Source: JAENWD01 sp963837165
GTDB taxonomy: Bacteria > Acidobacteriota > Vicinamibacteria > Vicinamibacterales > JAENWD01
Length of the DNA stretch: 64,000 nucleotides
Reading direction: 5' to 3'
Assembly (NCBI GenBank): GCA_963837165.1
Contig: CAWIMD010000003.1
Location: 310,001 to 374,000 of the forward strand
The notes under the pieces were generated by a model. That model was not told the DNA's origin, made no database searches, and saw only the letters and a program-made list of their open reading frames with translations. Shown piece after piece: positions 55,708 through 64,000 of the stretch. The translations under genes and the position numbers were made by a program. Positions within the stretch are counted from its first letter, which is position 1. Each line of letters starts with the position of its first letter.

Positions 55708-58022
55708 CTAGCTTGCACTCTCCGGCCGGGCCGGCTTCTGGAGCGCCTCGAGGGCCTTCTTGACCTCGTCCGCCTCCGGGCCAGATGCGCGCAACGCCAG
55801 CGACTTATTGAACATGCTGGCAGCCTTCTGTTGCTCGCCCGCCGCCGCATATACGACCCCAAGGTGATACGCGACCTTGGGATTGCGGTCGTTCGCGCGC
55901 TGCGCTTCCTCCAGCAGCGGCTGGGCGAGCGAGCCCAGGCCCTTCCGCGCGTAGACCCAGCCGAGCGTGTCGTTCACCTGGGGATTGTCGGGCAGCTGCT
56001 GCTTCGCCGTCTGCGCGAGCTGGAGGGCCACGTCGAGATTGCCGCCCTCTTCAGCGTAGATGTACGCGAGGTTGTTGGCGGCCACGGCGGCGCGCGGATC
56101 GACCTGCATGATGCGCTCGTACCGCTTGCGCGCTTCCGCCTGGTTGCCTTCCACCTGGTAGAGCATGGCGATCAGGGTCATGGCCCCAACCGCGTTCGGC
56201 CGCTTGGCCACGATCGTCTCGAGGCTCTGCCTCGCCTCGGCGAGCCGCTTCTCGGCGGCGTACAGGCCGGCGAGCATCGCATAGGCCTGCAGGTTGGAGG
56301 GATCCTTCTCGATCGTTGCGCGCAGGTGTTGCTCACCTTTGGCCTTGTCGCCGGAAGTCAGGAACACGCGGGCCGCAAGCACGTGGAGGCGGGCGTCGTC
56401 CGGAGTCTTCGAGAGCTGCTGCTCCACGCGCGCCACGGCGGCGTCTGGCTTCTTCTCGGCGAAATCGACGGCGACAAGCCCCGACAAGGCCTCGAAGTTC
56501 GTCGCATCGACCTGCTCGGCCCTGGCGAAGGCCCGGCGGGCGGCTCCAAGATCGTGCTTCGCGAGCGCCACCGCGCCGGCAGCGGTCAGTACAGGCGCTG
56601 CATTTGGAAGCGCCGTCTGCACGGGCTTCAGGAGCGTCTCGGCACGCGCGATGTTTCCGTTTGCCAACACTGTGACGGACAAGGTTCAGCCGCACCCCCG
56701 CATCGCGCGGCAGCGTCTTCGCCGCGTCCTCGGCAAGCTGCAGGGCCGGCTGCTTCTGTCCTTTCAACAGGTTGAGCTGAGAGAGCTGCACCTGGGCGGC
56801 AACCGCCCGCGGGTTCAGCTTCAGCACCTCGTTGAACTCGTTGATGGCCTCATCTAGCCTGCTGGTGGCGCGATAGAGCGTGCCCAACAGGTAATGCGCC
56901 TGAATCGAACGTGGATCGGCATCTGACCGCGGCGCGCGCCATCTCGATCGCCTCGTTGGTCTTGCCATCAGCCGAGAGGAAGCGCGACTTCACGAGCAGG
57001 GCCGGGACGTTCTTGGGATCGCGCTTCAGGACGTCGTCAATCTCCTTGTTCGCCTCCGCGGTGGTCCTTGTCGCGCGAACGCCAGCACGGCGCGTGCGAG
57101 CACGGGCGGCCGAGTACGCGTCCTTGTTCTTGGCAATCTCCTCGAGGAGGCCTGCGGCTTCGTCCGGACGATTGATCGAGACGTAGTAGTCCGCCAGGGC
57201 GAGCTTCCACCGTGCGCTCGCCGAGGTGTCGTGCTCGGCCAGCGCCTTCATGTGCGGCTCGGCTTCGAGCGCCCGCCCCCTGCTCATGTAGAACATGGCC
57301 AGCGCGCGATGCGCGAGCAGGTTCTTTGGATCCAGCTCCAGCGCCTTCTTCAGCGACTGCTCCGCCTCTTCCGCACGACCCGCGGCCCACAGGTAGTTGG
57401 CCAGCGCGATGTGCACGTCCGGCAGGTTTGGATTGGTCTCGACCGCTTTGCGGAACGCCGCCTCCGCATCCGGGCGACTGCCGCGCGCGAGCTGCACGGC
57501 CCCCAGCGTCGTGAACGCGGCGGCAGAACGCGGGATCGAGCTGGGTGGCCTGCTCGAGCTCCTCGAGCGCGCTGTCGAGATCCTTCAACCCGGCCAGCGC
57601 GCTGCCGAGCGCAATCTCCGCCTCGACGTTCTTCGGATCGATCGCCAGCGCCTTTCTGGCTCGTGCGCGGGCGTCCTCGAACTGTCCCGTCAGCAGCAGG
57701 TACCTGCGCAGCCTTGACCTGGGCGTCGGCATTCGACGGCATCGCGTCGGCTGCGCGGACGATATTCCTGGCCGGCGCTGCGTATCTGTCCCACGTGCTC
57801 GAACGCCTGCGCGAGCTTGTAGTGGGCCTCACCGTACTTGGGATCCTGCTGCAGCGCGTTGCGATACTGAACGATGGCTTCGCCGTACTGCTTCTGCTCG
57901 GCGTAGCGATCGCCGCTCTTCACGTACTCGACCTTGGCGCGCTCGGGATCTGTCGAACAGCCCGCGCACAGCACGGATCCAAGCGCCGCAGCGACGGCAA
58001 GACGACGGGCCAACCGTGTCAT
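55708..58022 (-). pseudogene. PrsT-like TPR lipoprotein of the exosortase system, multiple frameshifts
   Basis: The start (ATG 58022) has a lipoprotein signal with lipobox LCAGC, then TPR units throughout: AEQKQYGEAIVQYRNALQQD, RKALAIDPKNVEAEIALGSA, LPDVHIALANYLWAAGRAEE, QAHYLLGTLYRATSRLDEAI and NPKVAYHLGVVYAAAGEQQK. The reading frame changes about six times (near 57790, 57730, 57515, 57090, 56930 and 56680). Those I could check are cured by removing one base. Joined, it is about 770 residues, near the size of PEP-CTERM system TPR lipoproteins (PrsT). It would scaffold export or assembly in the periplasm. It is followed upstream by epsI and the exosortase on the same strand. Confidence 0.82.
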
Positions 58023-58049
58023 GGCAACATACCCCACAAGCAATTCGAT

Positions 58050-58715
58050 CTAGGACGGCAAGTGCCGTTCGAGGGCGGGGAATAGCGTTTGAACGAATGA
58101 CGAGGCCGATTGTTCGGCCTCGGCGAGCGCACCGGGCGTTCTGTCGCGAATTGGGGCGGTGACGCGCACGAGCGCCGCATCGGTCCGGTTTTCGCGAATC
58201 GCGTCGATCACCATGTAGATCTTTCCCCAATATTCGCTGGCAATGACGCGGTCGTGGCTCTGGTACCAATAGAGCACGAGCTGACGGTCGAGCCCTTTTT
58301 CGATGACGACGTGATTGACCTCGATGGCCTTCGGTCCGTGGGCCGTCGGGACACGCAGAGCTTGCCGCCCCTGTTCGACGGGGATCCACCCGGCTCCAGG
58401 GAGACAGTTGAGCGGCGAGTGGATGGTATCCCCCTGCCGCTGGCTCTGGTAGTAGCCGACATACAGTCCTACGGGGCCGGATGGCGTTGCTGGCGAGGAC
58501 CCGTGGTACAGCCGGATCACGTACTCGTCGACGCCCAGAACCGAGAGGATCTGCGGCGAGAATGGTGCTTCGTCGCGTCCTGTCCACCCGGCCATCACAA
58601 GCGGAAGCCGATTGAGCGGCTGCTTGATCGGGATGGGCTCTGCCTTCTCGGCCCGCGCCAGGAAGGTGCCTGTCGCGACAAAGAGAACGGCGAGCACGAG
58701 GACCCGTCGGCTCAT
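58050..58715 (-). CDS. epsI: Exosortase-associated EpsI family protein
   Basis: The 221-residue protein has an N-terminal TM or signal (about 5-21) and the family signature HSPLNCLPGAGW (99-110), with VVIEKGLDRQLVLYWYQSHD further on. EpsI-type proteins occur with exosortases, either fused or as separate genes, and are needed for extracellular polysaccharide in some bacteria. The biochemical role is not known. Its ATG overlaps the exosortase stop (ATGA), so the two are coupled. Confidence 0.93.
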   Translation of the reverse strand: MSRRVLVLAVLFVATGTFLARAEKAEPIPIKQPLNRLPLVMAGWTGRDEAPFSPQILSVLGVDEYVIRLYHGSSPATPSGPVGLYVGYYQSQRQGDTIHSPLNCLPGAGWIPVEQGRQALRVPTAHGPKAIEVNHVVIEKGLDRQLVLYWYQSHDRVIASEYWGKIYMVIDAIRENRTDAALVRVTAPIRDRTPGALAEAEQSASSFVQTLFPALERHLPS

Positions 58716-59572
58716 ACGGCGGCCTCGACCCGCGGGGTGCCCGCCGATTCCGGCGCCACGCGCTTGACGATTCGGACGACCAGGAACATCAGGATGAACG
58801 CCGCCAGGAACATCAGCCAGCCCGAGAACTCGTGGAAGAACCCCTGCGCCGCGCTCTCACCGTAGTAGTGCGCGAGCACGCCGGTACCGGCCACGCGGAT
58901 GGCGTTGGCGGCAATGGCGATCGGGATTGTCGCCGCTGCAATCGTCACGCGGACCCAGATGCGGTGATCCGAGAAGTAGCCGTACACGATCCCCAGCGTC
59001 AGCAACGAGATCAGCGACCGGATGCCGCTGCAGGCCTCGGCCACCTCGAGCGACGTGTTGGCGAGGACGATGACGTTGCCCTCGCGGAGCACGGGGACGG
59101 CGCACGCCTGGATGCCCCACGCGCCGACCCGCGACGCGAAGAGCTGCAGCGGAAACGCAATCTGATTGAAGATGATCGCGGGCAGCGGCACCATCAGCAG
59201 CAGGAACGCAAGCGGAAACGCCAGGATCCGCAGATGCGTGCGACCCCACAGGAACAGCGCGGTGCCGGCCAGCACCACGATCAGCGAGACGCGCGAGAGA
59301 AACAGCTCCGCGCCGAGGAGGCCCGCGACGAGCAGCATCAGCCCGACCGCCACGACCGCCAGCCCGGCAGTTGATGGGTTCGGCGGCGTTTGACGCAGCC
59401 GGACCCGCCGTTCCCAGGCAAAGTACGCCGCCAGCGGCACGATCAGAAATCCGTGGGAGTAGTTGTCGTCGTGCGCCCAGTCGGACACCAACTTGACGGC
59501 GACGCCCGCGTACACCCACACAGCGGCGGCCCCAAGGAAAAGCCATGGCAAGAGGCGACGGACCGAGGGCAT
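58712..59572 (-). CDS. Exosortase (transpeptidase sorting PEP-CTERM proteins)
   Basis: The 286-residue inner-membrane protein has about eight TM helices. The catalytic residues are visible: Cys181 in EACSGIRSL, Arg226 in ANAIRVAGT and His247 in FFHEFSGW. Exosortase cleaves the PEP-CTERM tail of exported proteins, probably passing them to a surface glycan. The N-terminal DDNYSHGFLIVPLAAYFAW is typical. I choose ATG 59572; an ATG at 59599 is possible. A matching PEP-CTERM substrate lies at 62832-63665. The subtype (XrtA or other) cannot be fixed from the sequence alone. Confidence 0.95.
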   Translation of the reverse strand: MPSVRRLLPWLFLGAAAVWVYAGVAVKLVSDWAHDDNYSHGFLIVPLAAYFAWERRVRLRQTPPNPSTAGLAVVAVGLMLLVAGLLGAELFLSRVSLIVVLAGTALFLWGRTHLRILAFPLAFLLLMVPLPAIIFNQIAFPLQLFASRVGAWGIQACAVPVLREGNVIVLANTSLEVAEACSGIRSLISLLTLGIVYGYFSDHRIWVRVTIAAATIPIAIAANAIRVAGTGVLAHYYGESAAQGFFHEFSGWLMFLAAFILMFLVVRIVKRVAPESAGTPRVEAAV

Positions 59573-60188
59573 CGGCTCACCCGTTGTACCCCGAATCATG
59601 CTGACGGCGCAATGCCAAACGCCGTCGCCGACGACCCTCCCGAGAAACAGCAAGTTGTTGACAACCCAAGCGTTACTGCATCCGTGTGCAGCCCACATCT
59701 CACCGCTGGCGGCTCAAATTCGGTCAGATGACCACATTCGATGTTTTCATCTCGCGGAGCCAACGCGGCGGAGCGATCCGGCCGACCCGCCCGACGGATA
59801 GCGTCGGGCAGCCGCCGGCAGCGATTCCCGCCAGATGAACCCATGACAAAACCGTGATCCGATCGACCAATCGACCGTGGATAATCTTCGTCACCGAGCA
59901 TGAATTACATGCCATTTCACGGTCCCAGTTCTGAATCGAAAGTCTGCTGTAGACGATAAAGCCAATGCTTACAGTAAGTTAACACACATGAACCGTCCGA
60001 GTTCAACGATGGCGCCTGCACCCCCTCCTGCTGGCACGCGTGTTGGAAGGCAGCCTGAGCTTAGAATCAGCCGAGTTGGATCTTCCAGGGTCTCCCCAGT
60101 GCTGCGGGCCGGTTCGACGAGGAGTGGGGTTCTTTCCGCCTCAGAGTGAGGCGTCGGGTAGTGGGTTTTGTAGCCACAGGGGACGGTC
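59573..60188. other. Divergent intergenic region between exosortase and acyltransferase
   Basis: This is the largest clear intergenic gap (616 bases). The middle (59880-60000) is AT-rich, which fits promoters for both directions. A near-match to a sigma-54 element (TGGCACGCGTGTTGGA, 60032-60047) faces the acyltransferase, but its -12 GC is GG. The GC-rich end (60060-60170) may fold; I recognise no riboswitch. Confidence 0.45.
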
Positions 60189-61022
60189 ATGCTGAAGCTA
60201 CTGGAGAGGAGCATCGAGTCGGTGCGCAGCCGGCTCGTGCTGTTGGCGCCTCCCGATGTAGAGTTCCCGCCGCATTTTCAGAACGTCACCTACGATCCGG
60301 CCGAGCACCGGAAGCTCGTTCGACGGATGCAGCGGCTGCGCGGCAGCGTCTACCTGGCCGAGGGGAACGTGCGGCGGGAGCAGCTGACGGCCGACGGCCT
60401 CCACGAGACGCCCGAGGACGCCAGGAGCTGGCACCTGCTCATGAACGACTCCAACGGAGGGGTCACCTCCTGCGCGTGGTACCTGCAGCACGAGAACACC
60501 GCCACCATTGACAGCCTGCGGGTACGGAATTGCCCGCTGGCGCAGACGGATCAATGGGGCGAACCCCTGAAGCACGCCGTTGAATCGGAGCTGGCGCGGG
60601 CGCGCCGGCACGGGCTGCGCTATGCGGAGGTGGGCGGCTGGGCCGTCTCCAAGGAGCGCCGCTGCACGTCGGAGGGACTGCTTCTTGCGCTGGGGGCCTA
60701 CGGTCTGTGTAGAATCCTGGGCGGCGCGCTGGGCATCACGACGGCGAACGTGAAGCACTCGTCGTCTTCGATCCTCCGGCGCCTCGGTGGCTCGTATCTG
60801 CAGTTTCGCGGCACGCCGATTCCGGCCTACTTCGACCGGAAGTACAACGCCGATATCGAGCTGCTGCGATTCGACTCGCGCCGGCCTTCCGCGAAGTATG
60901 GCGGGCTCGTCGATCTGCTCGAAGACCGGCTTGCGCGCGTGCCGGTGTTCGCCAGCACGCCGGCCACCGAGACAGACGGGCCCTGGGCGACCGAAGACGT
61001 GCCGAAGGCCCTCGTTGCCTGA
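60189..61022 (+). CDS. FeeM/GNAT-type acyltransferase of the exosortase neighbourhood
   Basis: The 277-residue protein has a GNAT-like core: a strand-rich half with WHLLMNDSNGGVTSCAWYL and IDSLRVRNCPLA, then the acyl-CoA/ACP-binding region YAEVGGWAVSKERRCTSEGL, LALGAYGLCRILGG and ITTANVKHSSSSILRRLGGS. This fits the PEP-CTERM/exosortase-associated acyltransferase and FeeM N-acyl amino acid synthase group, which uses long-chain acyl-ACP. The ATG has GGGGA eight bases upstream. Its stop lies 11 bases before the start of a ThiF-like gene, so the two are probably co-translated. The acceptor is unknown. Confidence 0.75.
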   Translation: MLKLLERSIESVRSRLVLLAPPDVEFPPHFQNVTYDPAEHRKLVRRMQRLRGSVYLAEGNVRREQLTADGLHETPEDARSWHLLMNDSNGGVTSCAWYLQHENTATIDSLRVRNCPLAQTDQWGEPLKHAVESELARARRHGLRYAEVGGWAVSKERRCTSEGLLLALGAYGLCRILGGALGITTANVKHSSSSILRRLGGSYLQFRGTPIPAYFDRKYNADIELLRFDSRRPSAKYGGLVDLLEDRLARVPVFASTPATETDGPWATEDVPKALVA

Positions 61023-61032
61023 GGAACCGCTG

Positions 61033-61971
61033 GTGTACCTGGAGCAGACCGAAGGTCCCGTCAGCGCACCCGCGCCCTCCCTGGCCGCGAGGTCGCCGTT
61101 TCAGCCCGGCGTTGCGGTATTCGACTACCGCATGGCTTTCAGCCGCAACATCGGCTGGCTGACCGAGGCGGAGCAGGCAACGCTCCGCCGCAAGCGGGTG
61201 GCCATTGCGGGGATGGGCGGCGCGGGCGGATTCCATCTCACGACCCTGGCCCGGCTTGGCATCGGCAGGTTCCACATCGCCGACCTGGATCGGTTCGAGG
61301 TGGCCAACTTCAACCGGCAGGTTGGTGCCACCGTGTCGACGATCGGCGATGCCAAGGTGGACGTGCTCGGCCGGATGGCGGCCGACATCAACCCGGAAGC
61401 CGACATCGAGCTGTTTGCAGAGGGCGTCCACGAGCGCAACCTGGGGCGGTTCTTTCGAGACGTCGACGTGTACATCGACGGGCTCGACGCGTTTGCGTTC
61501 GAGGCACGCGCGGCCGTGTTCGCGTATTGTGCGGCGCATCGGATTCCCGCGATCACCGTGGCGCCGCTCGGCATGAGCGCGGCGCTGCTGAACTTCGTGC
61601 CCGGCGGCATGACGTTCGAGGAATACTTCCGGCTCGACGGGCGCTCCGACCTCGAGAAGGCCATTCGATTCCTCGTCGGGTTTGCGCCATCGCTGCTCCA
61701 CCGACGCTATCTCGTCGATCGCACCCGCGTGGATCTGGCGAAGGGCATCGGGCCCTCCACCGGCCTGTCGTGCCAGCTGTGCGCGGGCGTGGCGGCCGCC
61801 GAGGCCCTCAAGATGCTGACCGGCCGGGGAAAGGTCTGGGCCGCGCCGCACGCCATCCAATTCGATGCCTTCAGGAACCGGATGTCGCACACGTGGCGGC
61901 CAGGGGGCAACCGGCATCCGCTCAATCGGCTGGCAATTGCGGTTGCGAAGCGACAGCTGGGCATTTCATAG
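61033..61971 (+). CDS. ThiF/E1-like adenylyltransferase
   Basis: The 312-residue protein has the E1 superfamily nucleotide site: GMGGAG (60-65), Asp84 and Asp86 in HIADLDRFEV, the arginine finger-type ANFNRQVGA (91-99), Lys108 and Asp149 in YIDGLDAF. The C-terminal GLSCQLCAGVAAAEALKMLT is typical of free-standing E1-like enzymes that adenylate a carboxylate. The start at GTG 61033 has TGAGGA upstream; ATG 61132 is an alternative. No ubiquitin-like partner (Gly-Gly tail) is seen nearby. Together with the acyltransferase it may activate an N-acyl amino acid or peptide; this is inference. Confidence 0.85.
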   Translation: MYLEQTEGPVSAPAPSLAARSPFQPGVAVFDYRMAFSRNIGWLTEAEQATLRRKRVAIAGMGGAGGFHLTTLARLGIGRFHIADLDRFEVANFNRQVGATVSTIGDAKVDVLGRMAADINPEADIELFAEGVHERNLGRFFRDVDVYIDGLDAFAFEARAAVFAYCAAHRIPAITVAPLGMSAALLNFVPGGMTFEEYFRLDGRSDLEKAIRFLVGFAPSLLHRRYLVDRTRVDLAKGIGPSTGLSCQLCAGVAAAEALKMLTGRGKVWAAPHAIQFDAFRNRMSHTWRPGGNRHPLNRLAIAVAKRQLGIS

Positions 61972-61984
61972 CAGGGGCGGGAAA

Positions 61985-62054
61985 CTCCCAACTCCCAACT
62001 CCCAACTCCCAACTCCCAACTCCCAATTCCCAACTGCCTACTGCCTACTGCCTG
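61985..62054. repeat. Tandem 7-mer repeats, CCCAACT then CTGCCTA
   Basis: Seven copies of CCCAACT are followed by three of ACTGCCT. They lie between the ThiF-like gene and the methyltransferase. Confidence 0.9.
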
Positions 62055-62064
62055 CTAGCCATAG

Positions 62065-62709
62065 ATGCCAAAGAGCGCAGATGAGATTGCTGCCGCCTAC
62101 GATTCTCCACCGTGGTGGTACGACCTCCGCGGGTTCTTCATCCTCACCTTTGCCTACAACAGCACGCTGACCCACCAGCTCCGGTTCTTCGGGCCGAACG
62201 TCGGACCCAGGCACCTGGAGGTCGCCTGCGGTAGCGGCACGCTGCTCGACCTGGTGCTCCGCTGGCGGCGCTGGAAGGGACTGCCCGAGGCCGAGATCGT
62301 GGGCATCGACTACGCGGAGCCCATGCTGGCCGGTGCGCGTCGGCGATTCGCGGGGAAGCCGAACGTCGAGATCCGGCACGCGGACGTGACGGCGCTGCCG
62401 TACGCCGACGCATCGTTCGACACGGTCAACGTCGCGAACGCCTTGCACTGTTTTCCCGACGTGGACGGCGCGTTGCGCGAACTGCGCCGGGTGCTGAAGC
62501 CAGGAGGCACGCTCGCCACTAACGTGCTACTGCATCCGCGCGGGATATGGCCCTTCAGGCAGATTGCCGGAGAGCTGGATGCCTGGGGCATGCGGAAGGG
62601 AATCCTCTTCGCGCCCTACGAGCGCGACAACATCCGCGGGCGCATTGTGAGGCGCGGGCTCAGCGTGTGGAGCGCGAGAGTCGTGTCCGGGAACTGCTAC
62701 GACGTCTGA
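62065..62709 (+). CDS. Class I SAM-dependent methyltransferase
   Basis: The 214-residue protein has motif I HLEVACGSGTLLDLVL, the strand-2 acid in IVGIDYAEPMLAGARRRF, IRHADVTALPYADASFDTV and VLKPGGTLATNVLL, as in UbiE-like small-molecule methyltransferases. The N-terminal AAYDSPPWWYDLRGFF is common in that group. It lies downstream of the ThiF-like gene, separated only by a tandem repeat, and may act in the same pathway. No clear ribosome binding site precedes the ATG. Confidence 0.85.
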   Translation: MPKSADEIAAAYDSPPWWYDLRGFFILTFAYNSTLTHQLRFFGPNVGPRHLEVACGSGTLLDLVLRWRRWKGLPEAEIVGIDYAEPMLAGARRRFAGKPNVEIRHADVTALPYADASFDTVNVANALHCFPDVDGALRELRRVLKPGGTLATNVLLHPRGIWPFRQIAGELDAWGMRKGILFAPYERDNIRGRIVRRGLSVWSARVVSGNCYDV

Positions 62710-62766
62710 CGGTCGCGCGGCCAGCTGAATCGTTCATTCCCAGGATGAGCAGCCGGACAGACGAAA

Positions 62767-62797
62767 GACCTCGGCAGTTAGGGGCACTGCCGAGGTC
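62767..62797 (-). terminator. Rho-independent terminator of the PEP-CTERM gene
   Basis: A perfect 12-bp stem (GACCTCGGCAGT / ACTGCCGAGGTC) with a 7-base loop is followed, on the minus strand, by TTTCGT. It lies 35 bases past the PEP-CTERM stop and could also stop plus-strand readthrough from the methyltransferase. Confidence 0.7.
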
Positions 62798-62831
62798 CAA
62801 GAGCACGGAAGAAAATCAAGAACACGGAAAT

Positions 62832-63665
62832 CTACGCCAGCCTTGCAGCCTTCTTTCCACGCCGACGGAGCAGGCCAGAACCAAACAGACCCAAGCCAAG
62901 GAGCGTCAAGGATGCTGGCTCTGGAACCGTTGATGCTGGGGCGAAGAAGGCGTCAGCCGATCCTTCCAGAGTCGTGCTGCCTCCCGGCGTGAAGAAATTG
63001 AACTGTCCGGCAACGTCTACGATCATGTAGAACGGAACCGGGTCAGTGAAGTAACTCATGCCGAGCGCGGTGAGCGAAAATGGCTGGAAGATGAGCTCGA
63101 AGTCACCACTATCAAGCGTTTGATTCGCGTGTCCTGAGCCAAAATATAGTGGCGCCGAGGCCAGCAGAAGATCAGGGTCGGTGTCGCCGCTTACAGTGAC
63201 GTCGCCGGTCGATGCATCCGCGGGCAGCGTGAAAGTGGTCTGTGGGGCCAGATAGTCAACATACAGCGACAGCGTGCCTGAATCGGCTGTAAATACTGAG
63301 TTACCGCTTCCGTCAGTCGAGTGAACGTGCCGTCTGCCGAAAAGATCGCGTACAACTCATAGTCGACGCCCAAACCCGATACCCCGGGAAGGACAGCTGA
63401 GAGTCCGTCGTTTGAGAAGAACTGGCCGGCGTACCAATAGGCGTCAGTGGTGAAGTCAGTGGCTGAGGTTACCGTAAAGGTTTCGCCGTAACCCCCAGTG
63501 ATCTTGTCCGCTGTGACGGGACCTGCGGGCCCGCCAAGCGCTGACGGACTTATCTGGAAGTCGCTCAGCGTGTCGCCGCTGGAAACCCGAGGTACGGCTA
63601 CAATCGCTACCGCAACTGCCGCAGCGGTCGAGTACACCGCGAGCAAAGATCCGAAGGTTCGTCAT
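62832..63665 (-). pseudogene. PEP-CTERM surface protein, frame-shifted
   Basis: The ATG at 63665 opens a signal peptide, MTNLRI then LLAVYSTAAAVAVAIVAV after one extra T is removed from the TTT run. The secreted part follows (GGYGETFTVTSATDFTTDAY, LPGVSGLGVDYELYAIFSAD), and after a second shift near 63315 it continues TADSGTLSLYVDYLAPQTTF to the C-terminus. The sorting signal is textbook: VPEPASLTLLGLGLFGSGLL then RRRGKK. It is the probable substrate of the exosortase at 58712. Length when joined is about 277 residues. The shifts may be sequence errors. Confidence 0.85.
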
Positions 63666-63820
63666 GGTCGTCCGCGCTCCACAGGCTTGACAGCGGCCGG
63701 CGGCACCACACGCGGCCCGCACCCCCCACAGCTACCGTCGCCGCGCTCAAGGGCTGCACATTTGGTACCCGGACCTGGTCACACCGGGCGACTACACACA
63801 AGTTGTTGCTTGTAAGCAGG

Positions 63821-64000
63821 TTATCGAAATTCAACCGCCATCTGGAAGGCCTCGGCAGCACTCGAAAGACATTCGAGCGGCTGACTAAAGACCATCGCGG
63901 CCATTGCACCGGCGTCGACCAGGGGGCCATGCGAGACCCGGGGCGGCACACCCAGATTTAGAAGCTGAATCTCAGCCGTGCCGAAGCGTTCGAATTCCGG
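63821..64000 (-). CDS. C-terminal end of an unrecognised protein (partial)
   Basis: An open frame enters from the right edge and ends at a TAA (63821-63823), giving 59 residues, including IQLLNLGVPPRVSHGPLVDA and AMVFSQPLECLSSAAEAFQM. Residue use is protein-like. I do not recognise the family. Confidence 0.45.
   Translation of the reverse strand, partial: PEFERFGTAEIQLLNLGVPPRVSHGPLVDAGAMAAMVFSQPLECLSSAAEAFQMAVEFR

Noticed and set aside
59573..60188. Riboswitch or small RNA upstream of the acyltransferase
   Set aside because: GC-rich pairing is possible, but no known riboswitch core was recognised.
61033..61971. Ubiquitin-like conjugation or antiphage (Bil/CBASS-type) operon
   Set aside because: No ubiquitin-like protein, E2, JAB protease, cyclase or effector gene is adjacent; only the E1-like fold is present.

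Overview
The window is a 64 kb stretch of GC-rich chromosome. Its gene content suggests an Acidobacteriota member, most likely from the Vicinamibacteria. The signs are an Oar-like TonB-dependent receptor with a carboxypeptidase-regulatory N-terminus, a PadR regulator next to a duplicated orphan (ADOP-type) FtsX permease, a lipoprotein PQQ dehydrogenase with an inserted haem c domain, several secreted proteases, and an exosortase/PEP-CTERM system. The lineage is inferred from gene families; no rRNA or marker gene is present.

Layout. 0-9 kb: tRNA and DNA-repair housekeeping genes on the minus strand (queA, fabH, ruvB, ruvA, ruvC, a YebC/TACO1 gene), plus a secreted subtilase whose C-terminus is 23 copies of NIVWGS, flanked by two related GNAT acetyltransferases. 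9-17.6 kb: two methyltransferases, a large TonB-dependent receptor, a PIG-L deacetylase and a translationally coupled kynureninase-like enzyme. 17.6-21 kb: a 34-bp inverted repeat, two PadR-type palindromes, padR and its permease. 21-32.4 kb: a membrane sulfatase-fold protein, a secreted S41 protease operon, a PQQ dehydrogenase, a frame-shifted zinc alcohol dehydrogenase, a dihydrouridine synthase, an Fpg-type glycosylase and an M20 peptidase. 32.4-39.1 kb: gene fragments, a PHP phosphoesterase, a SLC13/RCK transporter and sulfate-activation genes (cysD, cysNC), both riddled with single-base insertions. 39-64 kb: a polysaccharide/exosortase locus with glycosyltransferases, a pyruvyltransferase-family protein, a TylF-like methyltransferase, an amidotransferase of the asparagine synthetase family, a PcRGLX/YetA-like protein, a PrsT-like TPR lipoprotein, EpsI, exosortase, a FeeM/GNAT-type acyltransferase, an E1/ThiF-like adenylyltransferase, a methyltransferase and a PEP-CTERM substrate.

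How the genes work together. The 39-64 kb block probably builds an exopolysaccharide and sorts PEP-CTERM proteins to the surface. The acyltransferase, ThiF-like and methyltransferase genes next to the exosortase form a small enzyme set without an obvious described product and are the best candidate here for an undescribed pathway. The transporter, cysD and cysNC form a sulfate uptake and activation unit.

Two window-wide features stand out. First, intergenic spaces carry many 7-9 bp G-rich tandem repeats, several arranged as facing complementary arms. Second, most broken genes are restored by removing single extra bases, and these are dense in cysDN and the TPR gene; this looks more like long-read insertion error than pseudogene decay.
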